Of a stretch of 64,000 nt of DNA, positions 45,974 through 54,620 are shown piece after piece. The translations under genes were made by a program, and so were the position numbers. Positions within the stretch are counted from its first letter, which is position 1. Every line of letters begins with the position of its first letter. The stretch comes from Lysinibacter sp. HNR (GTDB taxonomy: Bacteria > Actinomycetota > Actinomycetes > Actinomycetales > Microbacteriaceae). Location of the stretch: assembly GCF_029760935.1 (NCBI RefSeq), contig NZ_CP121684.1, positions 1,798,001 to 1,862,000 of the forward strand, in the 5' to 3' direction. The notes under the pieces were generated by a model. That model did no database searches. It had not been told where the DNA came from and was given only the letters and a program-made list of their open reading frames with translations.

Positions 45974-47140
45974 GTGTCACACAGCGCCAGACTTCTCAGC
46001 CAATTACAGGGTTGTCTTGATGACTTCCTCAACACCCGCTCCTCTATTCTGACCGATATCAGTCCAGACGCCGCCCCCCTCCTAGAACGATCACAAAACT
46101 TCCTCAGCGGCGGCAAACGATTCCGCGCCCTTTTCACCTACTGGGCCTGGCGCGGCCTTGTTGAGAACCGCGAGTCCGATCCTTTTGTGAGCACACCGCA
46201 GGGAGAAGCACTAAACGATCCCGACTCCCTGGAGGCTTCACCTCAGGCCTCCCGAGACCACTCAACAGTTATTCGGGTGGCAAGCGCACTGGAACTTTTT
46301 CACGCGGCAGCGCTTGTCCACGACGATGTCATCGACAACTCAGACACGCGCCGCGGCGCCCTCGCCGCACACAAGCAGTTTGAACACGCCCATCTCAACG
46401 GCGAATGGCGCGGCAGCGCGGCAGCGTTTGGTGTGGCCGGAGCGATCCTCCTCGGTGACCTACTTCAGTTCTGGAGCGATGAGCTTTTTAACGATGGAAC
46501 GTCGGCTCTCGCAGACCAGGTATCCGCCCGAGCCGCACGTGCGCACTTCAACCGGATGCGATCCGAGGTTGCCGCGGGTCAGTACCTCGATGTGCTCGAA
46601 GAGCAGGTCTGGGGAAACGCCTCCGACGCGGAGCAGCTCGAACGCTCCACCCGTGTCCTCATCTACAAGTCAGCAAAATACACCGTGGAAGCCCCCCTCC
46701 TCATAGGTGCCGCCCTCGCCGGAGCAACCCCGGAACAGGAAGCTCTCCTCAGCGATTTTGGTCTTCCCCTGGGCATCGCCTACCAGCTACGCGACGATGT
46801 GCTCGGAGTTTTTGGTGATTCCTCAATCACGGGAAAACCCTCCGGCGACGATCTCCGAGAGGGTAAACAAACGGTTCTCATTGCGCTCACGCGGCGCGCG
46901 CTCCCCGGTAATCAGCGTCGACTCTTTGACGAACTTGTGGGTGACCCCACTCTGGACAGCGCACAGATCACCCTGTTACAAAACACCATCACCGATACGG
47001 GTGCCCTGGCGCAGGTGGAAAAAATGATCACAGAGAATGTGCAGCGCTCTCAGAGTGCCCTCGACGATGCCCCCGTCGGACCGGTAACCCGCCATCAATT
47101 ACGAACCCTTGCTAACAGAGTTGCCAATCGGGTCGCCTAG
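45974..47140 (+). CDS. idsA: Polyprenyl diphosphate synthase (IdsA-type)
   Basis: Trans-prenyltransferase that extends isoprenoid diphosphates, probably to geranylgeranyl or longer chains for quinones, carotenoids or lipid carriers. 388 residues: GGKRFRALFTYWAW, the first Asp-rich motif LVHDDVIDNSDTRRG, the second YQLRDDVLGVFGD, and GKPSGDDLREGKQTVLIAL. The position matches idsA2 (Rv2173) in mycobacteria, two genes from Rv2175c and pknL. The GTG start lacks a strong SD. Chain length cannot be read with confidence. Confidence 0.93.
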   Translation: MSHSARLLSQLQGCLDDFLNTRSSILTDISPDAAPLLERSQNFLSGGKRFRALFTYWAWRGLVENRESDPFVSTPQGEALNDPDSLEASPQASRDHSTVIRVASALELFHAAALVHDDVIDNSDTRRGALAAHKQFEHAHLNGEWRGSAAAFGVAGAILLGDLLQFWSDELFNDGTSALADQVSARAARAHFNRMRSEVAAGQYLDVLEEQVWGNASDAEQLERSTRVLIYKSAKYTVEAPLLIGAALAGATPEQEALLSDFGLPLGIAYQLRDDVLGVFGDSSITGKPSGDDLREGKQTVLIALTRRALPGNQRRLFDELVGDPTLDSAQITLLQNTITDTGALAQVEKMITENVQRSQSALDDAPVGPVTRHQLRTLANRVANRVA

Positions 47141-47206
47141 AAGCATTACCCTGTTCAGCTACCCCGTAAAAGTATTACAGTAAGACCCAGGGGCTCGGGC
47201 TACCGA

Positions 47207-47551
47207 TTAGAACGCCAGGGCTAGAGCGACCCGTCGAACTTCGGTTTTTCTACCGTTACGCAGAGCCTCGATCGGGGTGGTCCCCAGGGTATCGTTATCA
47301 CTCAAAAGCCAGCTCACCGCTTCTTCGTTACTAAAGCCGGCATCCTCCAGCACCATAAGCGTTCCCTTCAGGAACGAGAGAGGTTCATCGTTGAGAACGA
47401 ACGCGGAAGGAACCTTCAGAATACCCTCAACCCGGATAGCCGCAAGGTCACGCTGCTCAATAAGGCGGTGAATTCGTCCCGGCCCCACATCAAACATCTC
47501 AACTAAATCGGGAATCGTGTAGTAATCATTGTCGTGTGTCGCATGTGTCAC
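47207..47551 (-). CDS. Rv2175c-family DNA-binding protein
   Basis: Homologue of the mycobacterial DNA-binding protein that is phosphorylated by PknL. A winged helix-turn-helix region (YYTIPDLVEMFDVGPGRIHRLIEQRDLAAIRVEGILKVP) is followed by the family domain LKGTLMVLEDAGFSNEEAVSWLL and a C-terminus EVRRVALALAF. It is divergent from the kinase gene, as in mycobacteria. GTG 47551 gives 114 residues; the frame is open to 47599 and neither start has a clear SD. Confidence 0.85.
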   Translation of the reverse strand: MTHATHDNDYYTIPDLVEMFDVGPGRIHRLIEQRDLAAIRVEGILKVPSAFVLNDEPLSFLKGTLMVLEDAGFSNEEAVSWLLSDNDTLGTTPIEALRNGRKTEVRRVALALAF

Positions 47552-47714
47552 AACAACAGAATGCCACGCCTCGGCCCGTGTACCAAGAGGACAGGGCACG
47601 TTTATACAATTTTCTTTCGGTTTAATCGCATTGTTATGGTCATTTACTATGATTTACACCGGCACACCGGAGCACTAAGCGGCTTCTCAGGTGCTTTCTA
47701 CATAAAATTTTGGG

Positions 47715-49694
47715 GTGACTACTGCACACGTAGACCCGTTGATTGGTCGAGTACTCGATGGTCGATACGTCGTGCGCTCTCGCATAGCCCGGGGCGGAAT
47801 GGCCACCGTCTACGTGGCAACAGACCAGCGCCTTGAACGCCGTGTAGCAATCAAGGTGATGCACGGTCACCTGGCCGATGATAACGCTTTTAAACGACGT
47901 TTCGATCAAGAGGCAAGATCCGCCGCCCGACTTGCCCACCCCAACGTCGTTAATGTCTACGATCAGGGTCAAGACTCTGAATTTGCCTACCTGGTGATGG
48001 AATACCTTCCGGGAATTACGCTGCGCGATCTCCTCAAAACGGAGGGCGCGCTCACCGCCGATCAGACGCTAGAGATCAGCGAGGCTGTTCTCAGTGGCCT
48101 AGCCGCTGCGCACCACGAGAAAATCGTGCACCGGGATATGAAGCCCGAAAATATTTTGTTGGCCGACGACGGCCGAATCAAGCTGGGTGATTTTGGTCTT
48201 GCACGCGCAGCCAGCGCAAACACAACAACCGGACAGGCTCTTCTGGGAACCATCGCCTATCTCTCCCCCGAGCTTGTCACCAAGGGTGTTGCTGACGAAC
48301 GCAGTGACATCTACGCGTTTGGCATTGTTCTCTACGAGATGATCACTGGAGTCCAGCCGTTCACCGGCGAACAGCCGATGCAAATTGCCTACCAGCACGC
48401 CAACGATGAGGTTCCCCCTCCCAGCCTGGCTTCATCAAACTCCACACCGGAACTCGACGCCCTGGTACGCTGGGCCACCCAACGCGATCCTCAAAATCGC
48501 CCGGCAGATGCACAGGCGCTTCTGGCAGAGGTTCATCGAATACGCGCAGGCCTAGCCGATGGGATCGACCCCGCCCACACCACCGTTATGCCTCCCGGAG
48601 GCCTCCCCACTCAGGCCACCACGATATTTCCTCACACCCCCACCTCCGAGGCGACCTCCGCACTCACCTCGACGCTCCGAGATACTGCCTCGCATCCTCA
48701 TAACACCCCAACCGTTACAAGCGCGAGCGAATCCTCGGAAAGCAGTATTCACGCGCTACACAGCTCCACTGTACGTCGCAGAAAACGCGGGGCGATCATC
48801 TTCCCACTTGTGCTTCTTCTTGCCGTCACTCTAGGAACGGGCGGATGGTGGTTTGGCGGTGGCCCGGGCTCTCTCATAACCGTTCCAGATGTTGTCTCCC
48901 TTCCCCTTGCCGAAGCGCAGCAAATCCTCAACGAACAGGATTTTAGGGTTCAGGTTAACCAGTGCTCGAGCGTTGATGTTCCCGCCGGTGACGTGGTCAA
49001 CACAAAACCCACCGCGGGGACACGTCTTGCACGGGATACGGAGATTGTTCTGTGCGAGTCGACCGGCCCGCGCATACTGAGTGTTCCTCCCCTGAGCGGG
49101 GTACCACTGGATGAGGCGCTCCAGGCTATAACCGCTGCGGGCTTTAAGGCCGGTAGCGTTGTTGAACAACAGTTTGATACTGACCTCCCCGCGGGTACAG
49201 TGATCGTGGCGGTCACCGAAGACGGTCGGGGAGTTCCCGCAGAACTCAACGAACAGACGCTCATCAACCTCATCACCTCGGCGGGCGCACGACCACGAGT
49301 TTACGGACTTACCAGCGCCAAAGCATCCGAAGCTATCACCGCTGCGGGACTGGTGCACGATCCAAAACTCGATATTCAGAGCTTTAGCACGGAAGTTGAT
49401 AAAGCTCGAGTCATCGCCCTCACTAACGTCCCGGAAACTCTGCGTGTGGGAGACTCAGTGGGGATAGAAATCTCTCAGGGACCAGAGCTTTTTGAAATTC
49501 CCAACGTATCGGGACAGACCATTCGTGAAGCAATGAACGCCCTCACCTCAGCGGGATTTGTTCCCAGCACAAGCGTAGCCGAGAAATTTGCCGGGATCGA
49601 CGTGTGGGCTACAGCGCGGGTGCTCCGAACCTCTCCCGCCGCCGGTACGAGGGTAGAGAAGGGCACCACCGTCGATATTGCAGCGACCGAGTAA
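47715..49694 (+). CDS. pknL: PknL-like transmembrane Ser/Thr protein kinase with PASTA domains
   Basis: Receptor kinase, 659 residues. The kinase domain (20-285) has ARGGMATVY, the ATP Lys at 47 in VAIKVM, catalytic HRDMKPENI at 139-147 and DFGLA at 159-163. After a juxtamembrane linker comes a membrane helix (about 356-377), then four PASTA repeats (about 385-658), which in related kinases sense muropeptides or lipid II. Divergence from the Rv2175c homologue points to PknL rather than PknB. TAAAAT lies 6 nt before the GTG and there is no SD, so the transcript may be leaderless. The likely partner is the adjacent Rv2175c-like protein. Confidence 0.9.
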   Translation: MTTAHVDPLIGRVLDGRYVVRSRIARGGMATVYVATDQRLERRVAIKVMHGHLADDNAFKRRFDQEARSAARLAHPNVVNVYDQGQDSEFAYLVMEYLPGITLRDLLKTEGALTADQTLEISEAVLSGLAAAHHEKIVHRDMKPENILLADDGRIKLGDFGLARAASANTTTGQALLGTIAYLSPELVTKGVADERSDIYAFGIVLYEMITGVQPFTGEQPMQIAYQHANDEVPPPSLASSNSTPELDALVRWATQRDPQNRPADAQALLAEVHRIRAGLADGIDPAHTTVMPPGGLPTQATTIFPHTPTSEATSALTSTLRDTASHPHNTPTVTSASESSESSIHALHSSTVRRRKRGAIIFPLVLLLAVTLGTGGWWFGGGPGSLITVPDVVSLPLAEAQQILNEQDFRVQVNQCSSVDVPAGDVVNTKPTAGTRLARDTEIVLCESTGPRILSVPPLSGVPLDEALQAITAAGFKAGSVVEQQFDTDLPAGTVIVAVTEDGRGVPAELNEQTLINLITSAGARPRVYGLTSAKASEAITAAGLVHDPKLDIQSFSTEVDKARVIALTNVPETLRVGDSVGIEISQGPELFEIPNVSGQTIREAMNALTSAGFVPSTSVAEKFAGIDVWATARVLRTSPAAGTRVEKGTTVDIAATE

Positions 49695-49746
49695 CACGGC
49701 TACTGCCACACCACACGGAACACAAAAAACCCATAACAAAAGATCC

Positions 49747-49781
49747 GTGCGAACCCGTCACATATGTCAACGGGCTCGCAC
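49747..49781. terminator. Bidirectional hairpin between pknL and aroG
   Basis: GTGCGAaCCCGT pairs with ACGGGcTCGCAC around an 11-nt loop, between two convergent genes. On the minus strand the hairpin is followed within 5 nt by TTTTGTTATGGGTTTTTT, so it fits an intrinsic terminator for aroG; on the plus strand the tract is weaker. Confidence 0.75.
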
Positions 49782-49801
49782 GAACCAGGTTTCCGCAGCA
49801 G

Positions 49802-51169
49802 TTAGCGAGTGAGCTCTTCTGTTACCTGAAAGGCCAATTCGAGAGACTGCATATGGTTGAGGCGCGGATCGCAGAGGGACTCGTAGCGCGTCGCCAAGCT
49901 CGCCTCATCAATGTTTTCTGAACCGCCCAGGCACTCGGTGACATCGTCACCCGTAAGCTCAACGTGGATTCCTCCAGGGAATGTTCCTACCTCTCGGTGA
50001 GCGGCAAAAAACCCCTTGAGTTCGTCCATGACGTCGTCAAAACGACGCGTCTTGTACCCTGTGGGGGTGGTGATCCCGTTCCCGTGCATGGGATCGGTAA
50101 CCCACAGGGGTGTAGCGCCACTATCATGGACGGCTTTCAAAACGGGAGGCAGCGCATCCCGAATCTTGTCAGCACCCATGCGAGTAATAAAGGTGAGACG
50201 ACCCGGCTCCCGGTCGGGATCAAGTTTATCGATCAGACGCAAAGCGTCGTCACCCGTAGTGGTGGGCCCCAGTTTGACACCAATGGGGTTGCGCACTCGG
50301 GAGAGAAAATCCACGTGTGCGCCATCAAGATCACGCGTACGCTCGCCGACCCACAAGAAGTGCGAGGAGGTGTTGTAAGCGGTTCCGGTGCGCGAGTCGA
50401 TTCTAGTCATCGGACGTTCGTAATCCATCAGAAGTGCCTCGTGGCTCACAAAGAACTCGGTGCGCGTCATCTCCCCCAGGTCTGCACCACAGGCAATCAT
50501 AAAGTGAACCGCGCGGTCAATCTCTTTTGCTAGCCGATTGTAGCGCGCATTCGCGGGATTCTCCGTGAAACCCTTGTTCCACTCGTGCACCTGACGCAGG
50601 TCGGCAAAGCCGCCCTGCGTGAAAGCCCGGATGAGGTTGAGGGTACTTGACGCTGTGTGGTACCCCTGAACGAGACGTCGCGGATTTGCCTCACGTGATT
50701 CGGGCGTGAAGTCGTAGCCGTTAACGATATCCCCACGGTAGGCGGGTAGAGTCACACCGTTACGAGTCTCGAAGTCGTTGGAGCGCGGCTTGGCAAACTG
50801 ACCGGCCATGCGTCCAACCTTAATAACAGGCATGGAGGCACCGTAGGTGAGCACAACGGCCATCTGTAAGACCGTTTTAACCCTGTTACGAATCTGCTCA
50901 GCGGTTGCACCGGCAAAAGTTTCTGCACAGTCCCCACCCATCAAGAGAAATGCCTCTCCTCGAGCGGCTGCGGCTAAACGGTCACGCAGCTGATCAACCT
51001 CGCCCGCAAACACCAGGGGCGGAAACGAAGCAAGCTCGGCAGATGCTTCGCGCACCGCCGCCATATCCGGCCAGGAAGGCTGTTGCTTGGCCTCGAGATT
51101 ACGCCAATAATCGAGTCCCGCCAAAACGTCCTCTATTACGGGGGTGGGGGTGTTTGACTGCTCGGACAC
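49802..51169 (-). CDS. aroG: Class II 3-deoxy-7-phosphoheptulonate (DAHP) synthase
   Basis: First enzyme of aromatic amino acid synthesis, from PEP and erythrose 4-phosphate. 455 residues of the class II (plant/actinobacterial) type: AFLLMGGDCAETF with a metal-binding Cys, GRMAGQFAKPRSND, LPAYRGDIVNGYDF, VGERTRDLDGAHVDFLSRVRNPIGVKLGPT and DPMHGNG. The GTG at 51169 has a purine-rich AAAGAAGAA upstream. In mycobacteria the same gene (Rv2178c) follows pknL, so the neighbourhood is conserved. Feedback control by aromatic amino acids is likely from the family. Confidence 0.95.
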   Translation of the reverse strand: MSEQSNTPTPVIEDVLAGLDYWRNLEAKQQPSWPDMAAVREASAELASFPPLVFAGEVDQLRDRLAAAARGEAFLLMGGDCAETFAGATAEQIRNRVKTVLQMAVVLTYGASMPVIKVGRMAGQFAKPRSNDFETRNGVTLPAYRGDIVNGYDFTPESREANPRRLVQGYHTASSTLNLIRAFTQGGFADLRQVHEWNKGFTENPANARYNRLAKEIDRAVHFMIACGADLGEMTRTEFFVSHEALLMDYERPMTRIDSRTGTAYNTSSHFLWVGERTRDLDGAHVDFLSRVRNPIGVKLGPTTTGDDALRLIDKLDPDREPGRLTFITRMGADKIRDALPPVLKAVHDSGATPLWVTDPMHGNGITTPTGYKTRRFDDVMDELKGFFAAHREVGTFPGGIHVELTGDDVTECLGGSENIDEASLATRYESLCDPRLNHMQSLELAFQVTEELTR

Positions 51170-51251
51170 TATTCTTCTTTCTCACGTTGAGACGGGGAAA
51201 GCCTAGGGCTCACACCGACTGGGTTAACAGGTACATCCTACCCCGCAAAAC

Positions 51252-51935
51252 TTATGATGCAGGAATCCGGTTACGCACTGTCGACGCATAGATGTCAACG
51301 TATTCTTGTCCACTCAATTTTTGCAGTTCGTACATCAGCTCATCTGTGATGGAACGAAGTATAAAACGGTCCCCGTCCATGCCTTGAAAACGGGAGAAGT
51401 CGAGCGGCTCACCGATAACGGTGCCGATACGACGAATCTTGGGAAGCTTACTTCCGATGGGCATGGCCTTATCGGTGTCGACCATGGCAACCGGGACAAC
51501 CGGCACCCCCGATTCTAAGATCATACGAGCAACACCGGTGCGCCCACGGTACATCTTTCCCGTAGGACTGCGTGTACCCTCTGGATAAATTCCCAGGAGA
51601 TGACCGTTCCCTAAAACCTCAAGACCCGTATTAAGCGAGGCCTCAGAAGCTTTACCCCCGGAACGGTCAATTGGTTTCTGTCCGGTGGCAAGCATAAAGT
51701 TCTTGGTGATCCAACCGGAGAAGCCACGGCCCGTAAAGTAATCGCTCTTTGCTAGGAAGGACACGGGCCGATCAATCATTATCGGCAAAAAAACCGAGTC
51801 AATCACAGAAAGATGATTGCTGGCAAGAATCACCCCACCCTCTTTAGGGATGTTTTCTGCCCCCGTTACCCAGGGCCGATAAATCGTCTTCAAAAGCGGG
51901 CCCGCTATCAGGTGCTTCATAATCCAGTAGAACAC
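51252..51935 (-). CDS. plsC: 1-acyl-sn-glycerol-3-phosphate acyltransferase (PlsC family)
   Basis: Membrane-associated acyltransferase that makes phosphatidic acid. 227 residues with the catalytic ILASNHLSVIDSVF (HxxxxD), the GFSGWITKNFM region, YPEGTRSPTG and GVPVVPVAM. An N-terminal hydrophobic stretch may anchor it. GTG 51935 has GAGAAG just upstream. It ends 82 nt before aroG. Mycobacteria have a similar gene (Rv2182c) in the same region. Confidence 0.92.
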   Translation of the reverse strand: MFYWIMKHLIAGPLLKTIYRPWVTGAENIPKEGGVILASNHLSVIDSVFLPIMIDRPVSFLAKSDYFTGRGFSGWITKNFMLATGQKPIDRSGGKASEASLNTGLEVLGNGHLLGIYPEGTRSPTGKMYRGRTGVARMILESGVPVVPVAMVDTDKAMPIGSKLPKIRRIGTVIGEPLDFSRFQGMDGDRFILRSITDELMYELQKLSGQEYVDIYASTVRNRIPAS

Positions 51936-52188
51936 GCTTCTCTTCTCTCCACGCTATAAACGGTTGGCGCAGGGTAGGGATCTGTCTTCGCTACACTAAC
52001 CGGTTTTCATAGCGCGTATGAACCGTTAATGCTGCTCAATCCTAACAAGTTCACAGGGAGCAATTTGCAATAGTAGGGAAATACCAAAGACTTTGAACCT
52101 ACAAGTATTGGCAACAGTAGGATTCATGAGGAATTAGTTTCAAAAAGGGTCCTATCCGATAGAATAGAGACACATGAACATGACAAAT
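51936..52188 (+). promoter_or_regulatory. plsC/fadD divergent promoter region
   Basis: Non-coding stretch between the divergent plsC and fadD. A TAGAAT box at 52160-52165 could be the -10 of fadD; no good -35 is placed 17 nt before it. No gene seen here. Confidence 0.35.
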
Positions 52189-52228
52189 GACACCGGCCCC
52201 ACAATGGCAGGCGTTCATAACCGGTGTC
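52189..52228 (+). promoter_or_regulatory. 8-bp inverted repeat touching the fadD ribosome binding site
   Basis: GACACCGG (52189-52196) and CCGGTGTC (52221-52228) are perfect inverted copies with a 24-nt spacer. The second arm ends directly at the SD AAAGGAG (52229-52235) of fadD. It could be a repressor site or an mRNA hairpin that limits ribosome access; no known class is recognised. Confidence 0.45.
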
Positions 52229-52240
52229 AAAGGAGCTACC

Positions 52241-54070
52241 GTGAAACAGGTAAACACACCCGCAATTGTAAAAGCTCAACCATCCCACAACACAACCGAC
52301 CTGCTCATTGATCGAGTAAAGGCCACACCCCACCAGGTACTTTTTGCAATTCCTGCGGGCGAAGGATGGAGCGATATAACCGCTCAACAATTTCTCACCG
52401 CAGTCACACAACTAGCAAAAGGCTTTGTGGCGGCAGATATCCAGCCGGGGGACAAAGTCGGTTTCATCTGTAAAACCAAATATGAGTGGACCCTCGTAGA
52501 CTTTGCACTCTGGTTCGCCGGAGCCGTTATGGTCCCCATCTACGACACCTCATCCCCGTCACAGATCCAATGGATACTTGAAGACTCAGAGGCCGTCGCG
52601 CTTATCACTGAAACAGAAACACACTTTGCACGTTTTGATGAGGTTGGCCACGACCTTCCTCGAATAAAAACTGTGCTGCGGTTAGATGAGGGAGCCCTCT
52701 CCACCGCAGCTAAAGCCGGGGTTGATATTCCCGACGAGGAGATCGAACGTCGCCGCAACCTCGCTCAGGGGTCGGATATAGCGACCCTCATCTATACATC
52801 GGGTTCGACAGGCCGTCCCAAGGGTGTGGTTCTTACCCACTCCAACTTTGTCGAGACCTCACGAAACTCTGTTGAGGCTCTGTCCATTATGCTGGTTGGC
52901 GGGGCCTCCACCCTCCTCTTCATCACGCTGGCGCACGTCTTTGCCCGTTTCATCTCGGTGCTCTGCATCGACGGTGGAATCCGTGTGGGGCACCAGGCAG
53001 ATACAACACAGCTTCTCCCCGCACTTAAGTCATTTCGCCCCTCCTTCTTACTCGCTGTGCCCCGGGTGTTTGAGAAGGTGTATAACGCCTCCGAGCAGAA
53101 AGCGGAGGGTGAGGGCAAAGGAAAGATCTTCCGCGCCGCGGTCAAGGTCGCGGTAGAGCACTCACGAGCGGTTGAGAGGGGCAGCGTTCCTCTTGGCCTT
53201 CGCATTAAGTTCCGCATCTTCGATCTGCTTGTTTTCAGCAAGCTCAGGGAGGCTCTGGGCGGACAGGTCAAGTACGCTGTATCCGGTTCTGCTCCCCTCG
53301 GTGAGACACTGGGGCATTTCTACCACAGCCTCGGCATCAAGATTCTTGAGGGTTACGGCCTCACCGAAACAACCGCACCCCTCACGGTTAATCTGCCTCA
53401 GAACTTTAAAATCGGCACTGTTGGCCCACCCCTGCCCGGTGTAAGCATCCGCATTGCCGAGGACGGCGAAATCCTCGCTCAGGGTGTGGATATTTTTGAT
53501 CGCTATTGGAACAACGAAGAGGCCACAAAAGAGGCTTTTACCGAGGACGGATACTTCAAAACCGGTGATGTGGGTAGCTTCGACAGTGAGGGACGCCTGA
53601 TAATCACCGGGCGCAAGAAAGAGATTATTGTCACCGCCGGAGGTAAAAACGTTGCCCCCGCTTTCCTTGAGGATCCGATTCGAGCCAACCCCATCATTTC
53701 TCAGGTAACGGTTGTTGGAGACCAAAAGCCCTTTATCTCGGCCCTCATCACCCTGGACATGGAGATGCTACCCACCTGGCTCAAAAACAAAGGGCTCAAT
53801 CCCGACATGTCACTCGGCCAGGCGTCAAAAGACCCAACCGTTCTGGCAGAGATCCAAAAAGCCGTCGATGCTGCAAACACGCGCGTGTCACGGGCTGAAT
53901 CGATCCGCAAGTTCACCGTACTTCCGGTCGAGTACACCGAGGAGAGCGGCCACCTCACCCCCAAGATGAGCACCAAGAGAAACATTATCCTCCGCGATTT
54001 TGCGTCAGATATTGAGGCTCTCTACGCGGGTACAGCCCCACACACAGAGGGAATGTCAATCCAACACTGA
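52241..54070 (+). CDS. fadD: Long-chain fatty acid--CoA ligase (FadD15-like AMP-forming)
   Basis: Activates long-chain fatty acids to acyl-CoA through an acyl-adenylate. 609 residues of the ANL superfamily: IYTSGSTGRPKGVVLTH (AMP-binding P-loop), EGYGLTETTAP, YFKTGDVGSFDSEGRLIITGRKKEIIVTAGGKN, and a C-terminal lid with the region LTPKMSTKRNII. The GTG at 52241 has AAAGGAG 5 nt upstream, much better than the ATG further up. Place and type match mycobacterial fadD15 (Rv2187). The protein is probably cytoplasmic or peripherally membrane bound. Confidence 0.94.
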   Translation: MKQVNTPAIVKAQPSHNTTDLLIDRVKATPHQVLFAIPAGEGWSDITAQQFLTAVTQLAKGFVAADIQPGDKVGFICKTKYEWTLVDFALWFAGAVMVPIYDTSSPSQIQWILEDSEAVALITETETHFARFDEVGHDLPRIKTVLRLDEGALSTAAKAGVDIPDEEIERRRNLAQGSDIATLIYTSGSTGRPKGVVLTHSNFVETSRNSVEALSIMLVGGASTLLFITLAHVFARFISVLCIDGGIRVGHQADTTQLLPALKSFRPSFLLAVPRVFEKVYNASEQKAEGEGKGKIFRAAVKVAVEHSRAVERGSVPLGLRIKFRIFDLLVFSKLREALGGQVKYAVSGSAPLGETLGHFYHSLGIKILEGYGLTETTAPLTVNLPQNFKIGTVGPPLPGVSIRIAEDGEILAQGVDIFDRYWNNEEATKEAFTEDGYFKTGDVGSFDSEGRLIITGRKKEIIVTAGGKNVAPAFLEDPIRANPIISQVTVVGDQKPFISALITLDMEMLPTWLKNKGLNPDMSLGQASKDPTVLAEIQKAVDAANTRVSRAESIRKFTVLPVEYTEESGHLTPKMSTKRNIILRDFASDIEALYAGTAPHTEGMSIQH

Positions 54071-54081
54071 CACCACAAGGC

Positions 54082-54573
54082 CTAAAACCACGGTGCTTCT
54101 CGGATATCCCGGTACGCCTTGCCGCGATTTTCACGGTCTAGACGATCGAGATAAAGCTTGCCATCGAGGTGATCGGTCTCGTGCTGCAGAACCTGAGCCA
54201 GAAGCCCCTCCCCCTCAAGCACAACCGGCTTTCCATCCAGGTCAACGCCCTCAACCCGCGCAAATGGGTAGCGCTCGACGGGATACCACAGGTCTGGAAC
54301 GGAAAGACACCCCTCACCGATGTGCTCGGGCTCCCCCCACACCTTCACCAGCACGGGATTGAGGACATAACCGACCTCCCCATCAGCGTTATAGCTGAAA
54401 GCGCGCAGATCAACACCTATTTGGTTTGCCGCGACCCCGGCCCGACCCGGCAGTTTGACACTGTCGAGCAGATCAGTTACCAGCCCGCGAACACCCGGAT
54501 CACCCAGGTCTACCGGCCTGCACACCGATTTGAGCACGGGGTCACCAAATATTCGAATTACGCGTTCAGCCAT
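54082..54573 (-). CDS. def: Peptide deformylase
   Basis: Removes the N-formyl group from nascent proteins. 163 residues with all three motifs: [11 protein letters not shown] at 43-53, EGCLSVP at 87-93 with metal ligand Cys89, and QHETDHLDG with the HExxH at 131-135. It is convergent with fadD (11-nt gap) and 47 nt downstream of pyc on the same strand, so may be read from the pyc transcript. Confidence 0.95.
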   Translation of the reverse strand: MAERVIRIFGDPVLKSVCRPVDLGDPGVRGLVTDLLDSVKLPGRAGVAANQIGVDLRAFSYNADGEVGYVLNPVLVKVWGEPEHIGEGCLSVPDLWYPVERYPFARVEGVDLDGKPVVLEGEGLLAQVLQHETDHLDGKLYLDRLDRENRGKAYRDIREAPWF

Positions 54574-54620
54574 TACTCAACGATACAGCCTGGAAGTGAT
54601 GTCAAAGAGCCATCCAGCTC

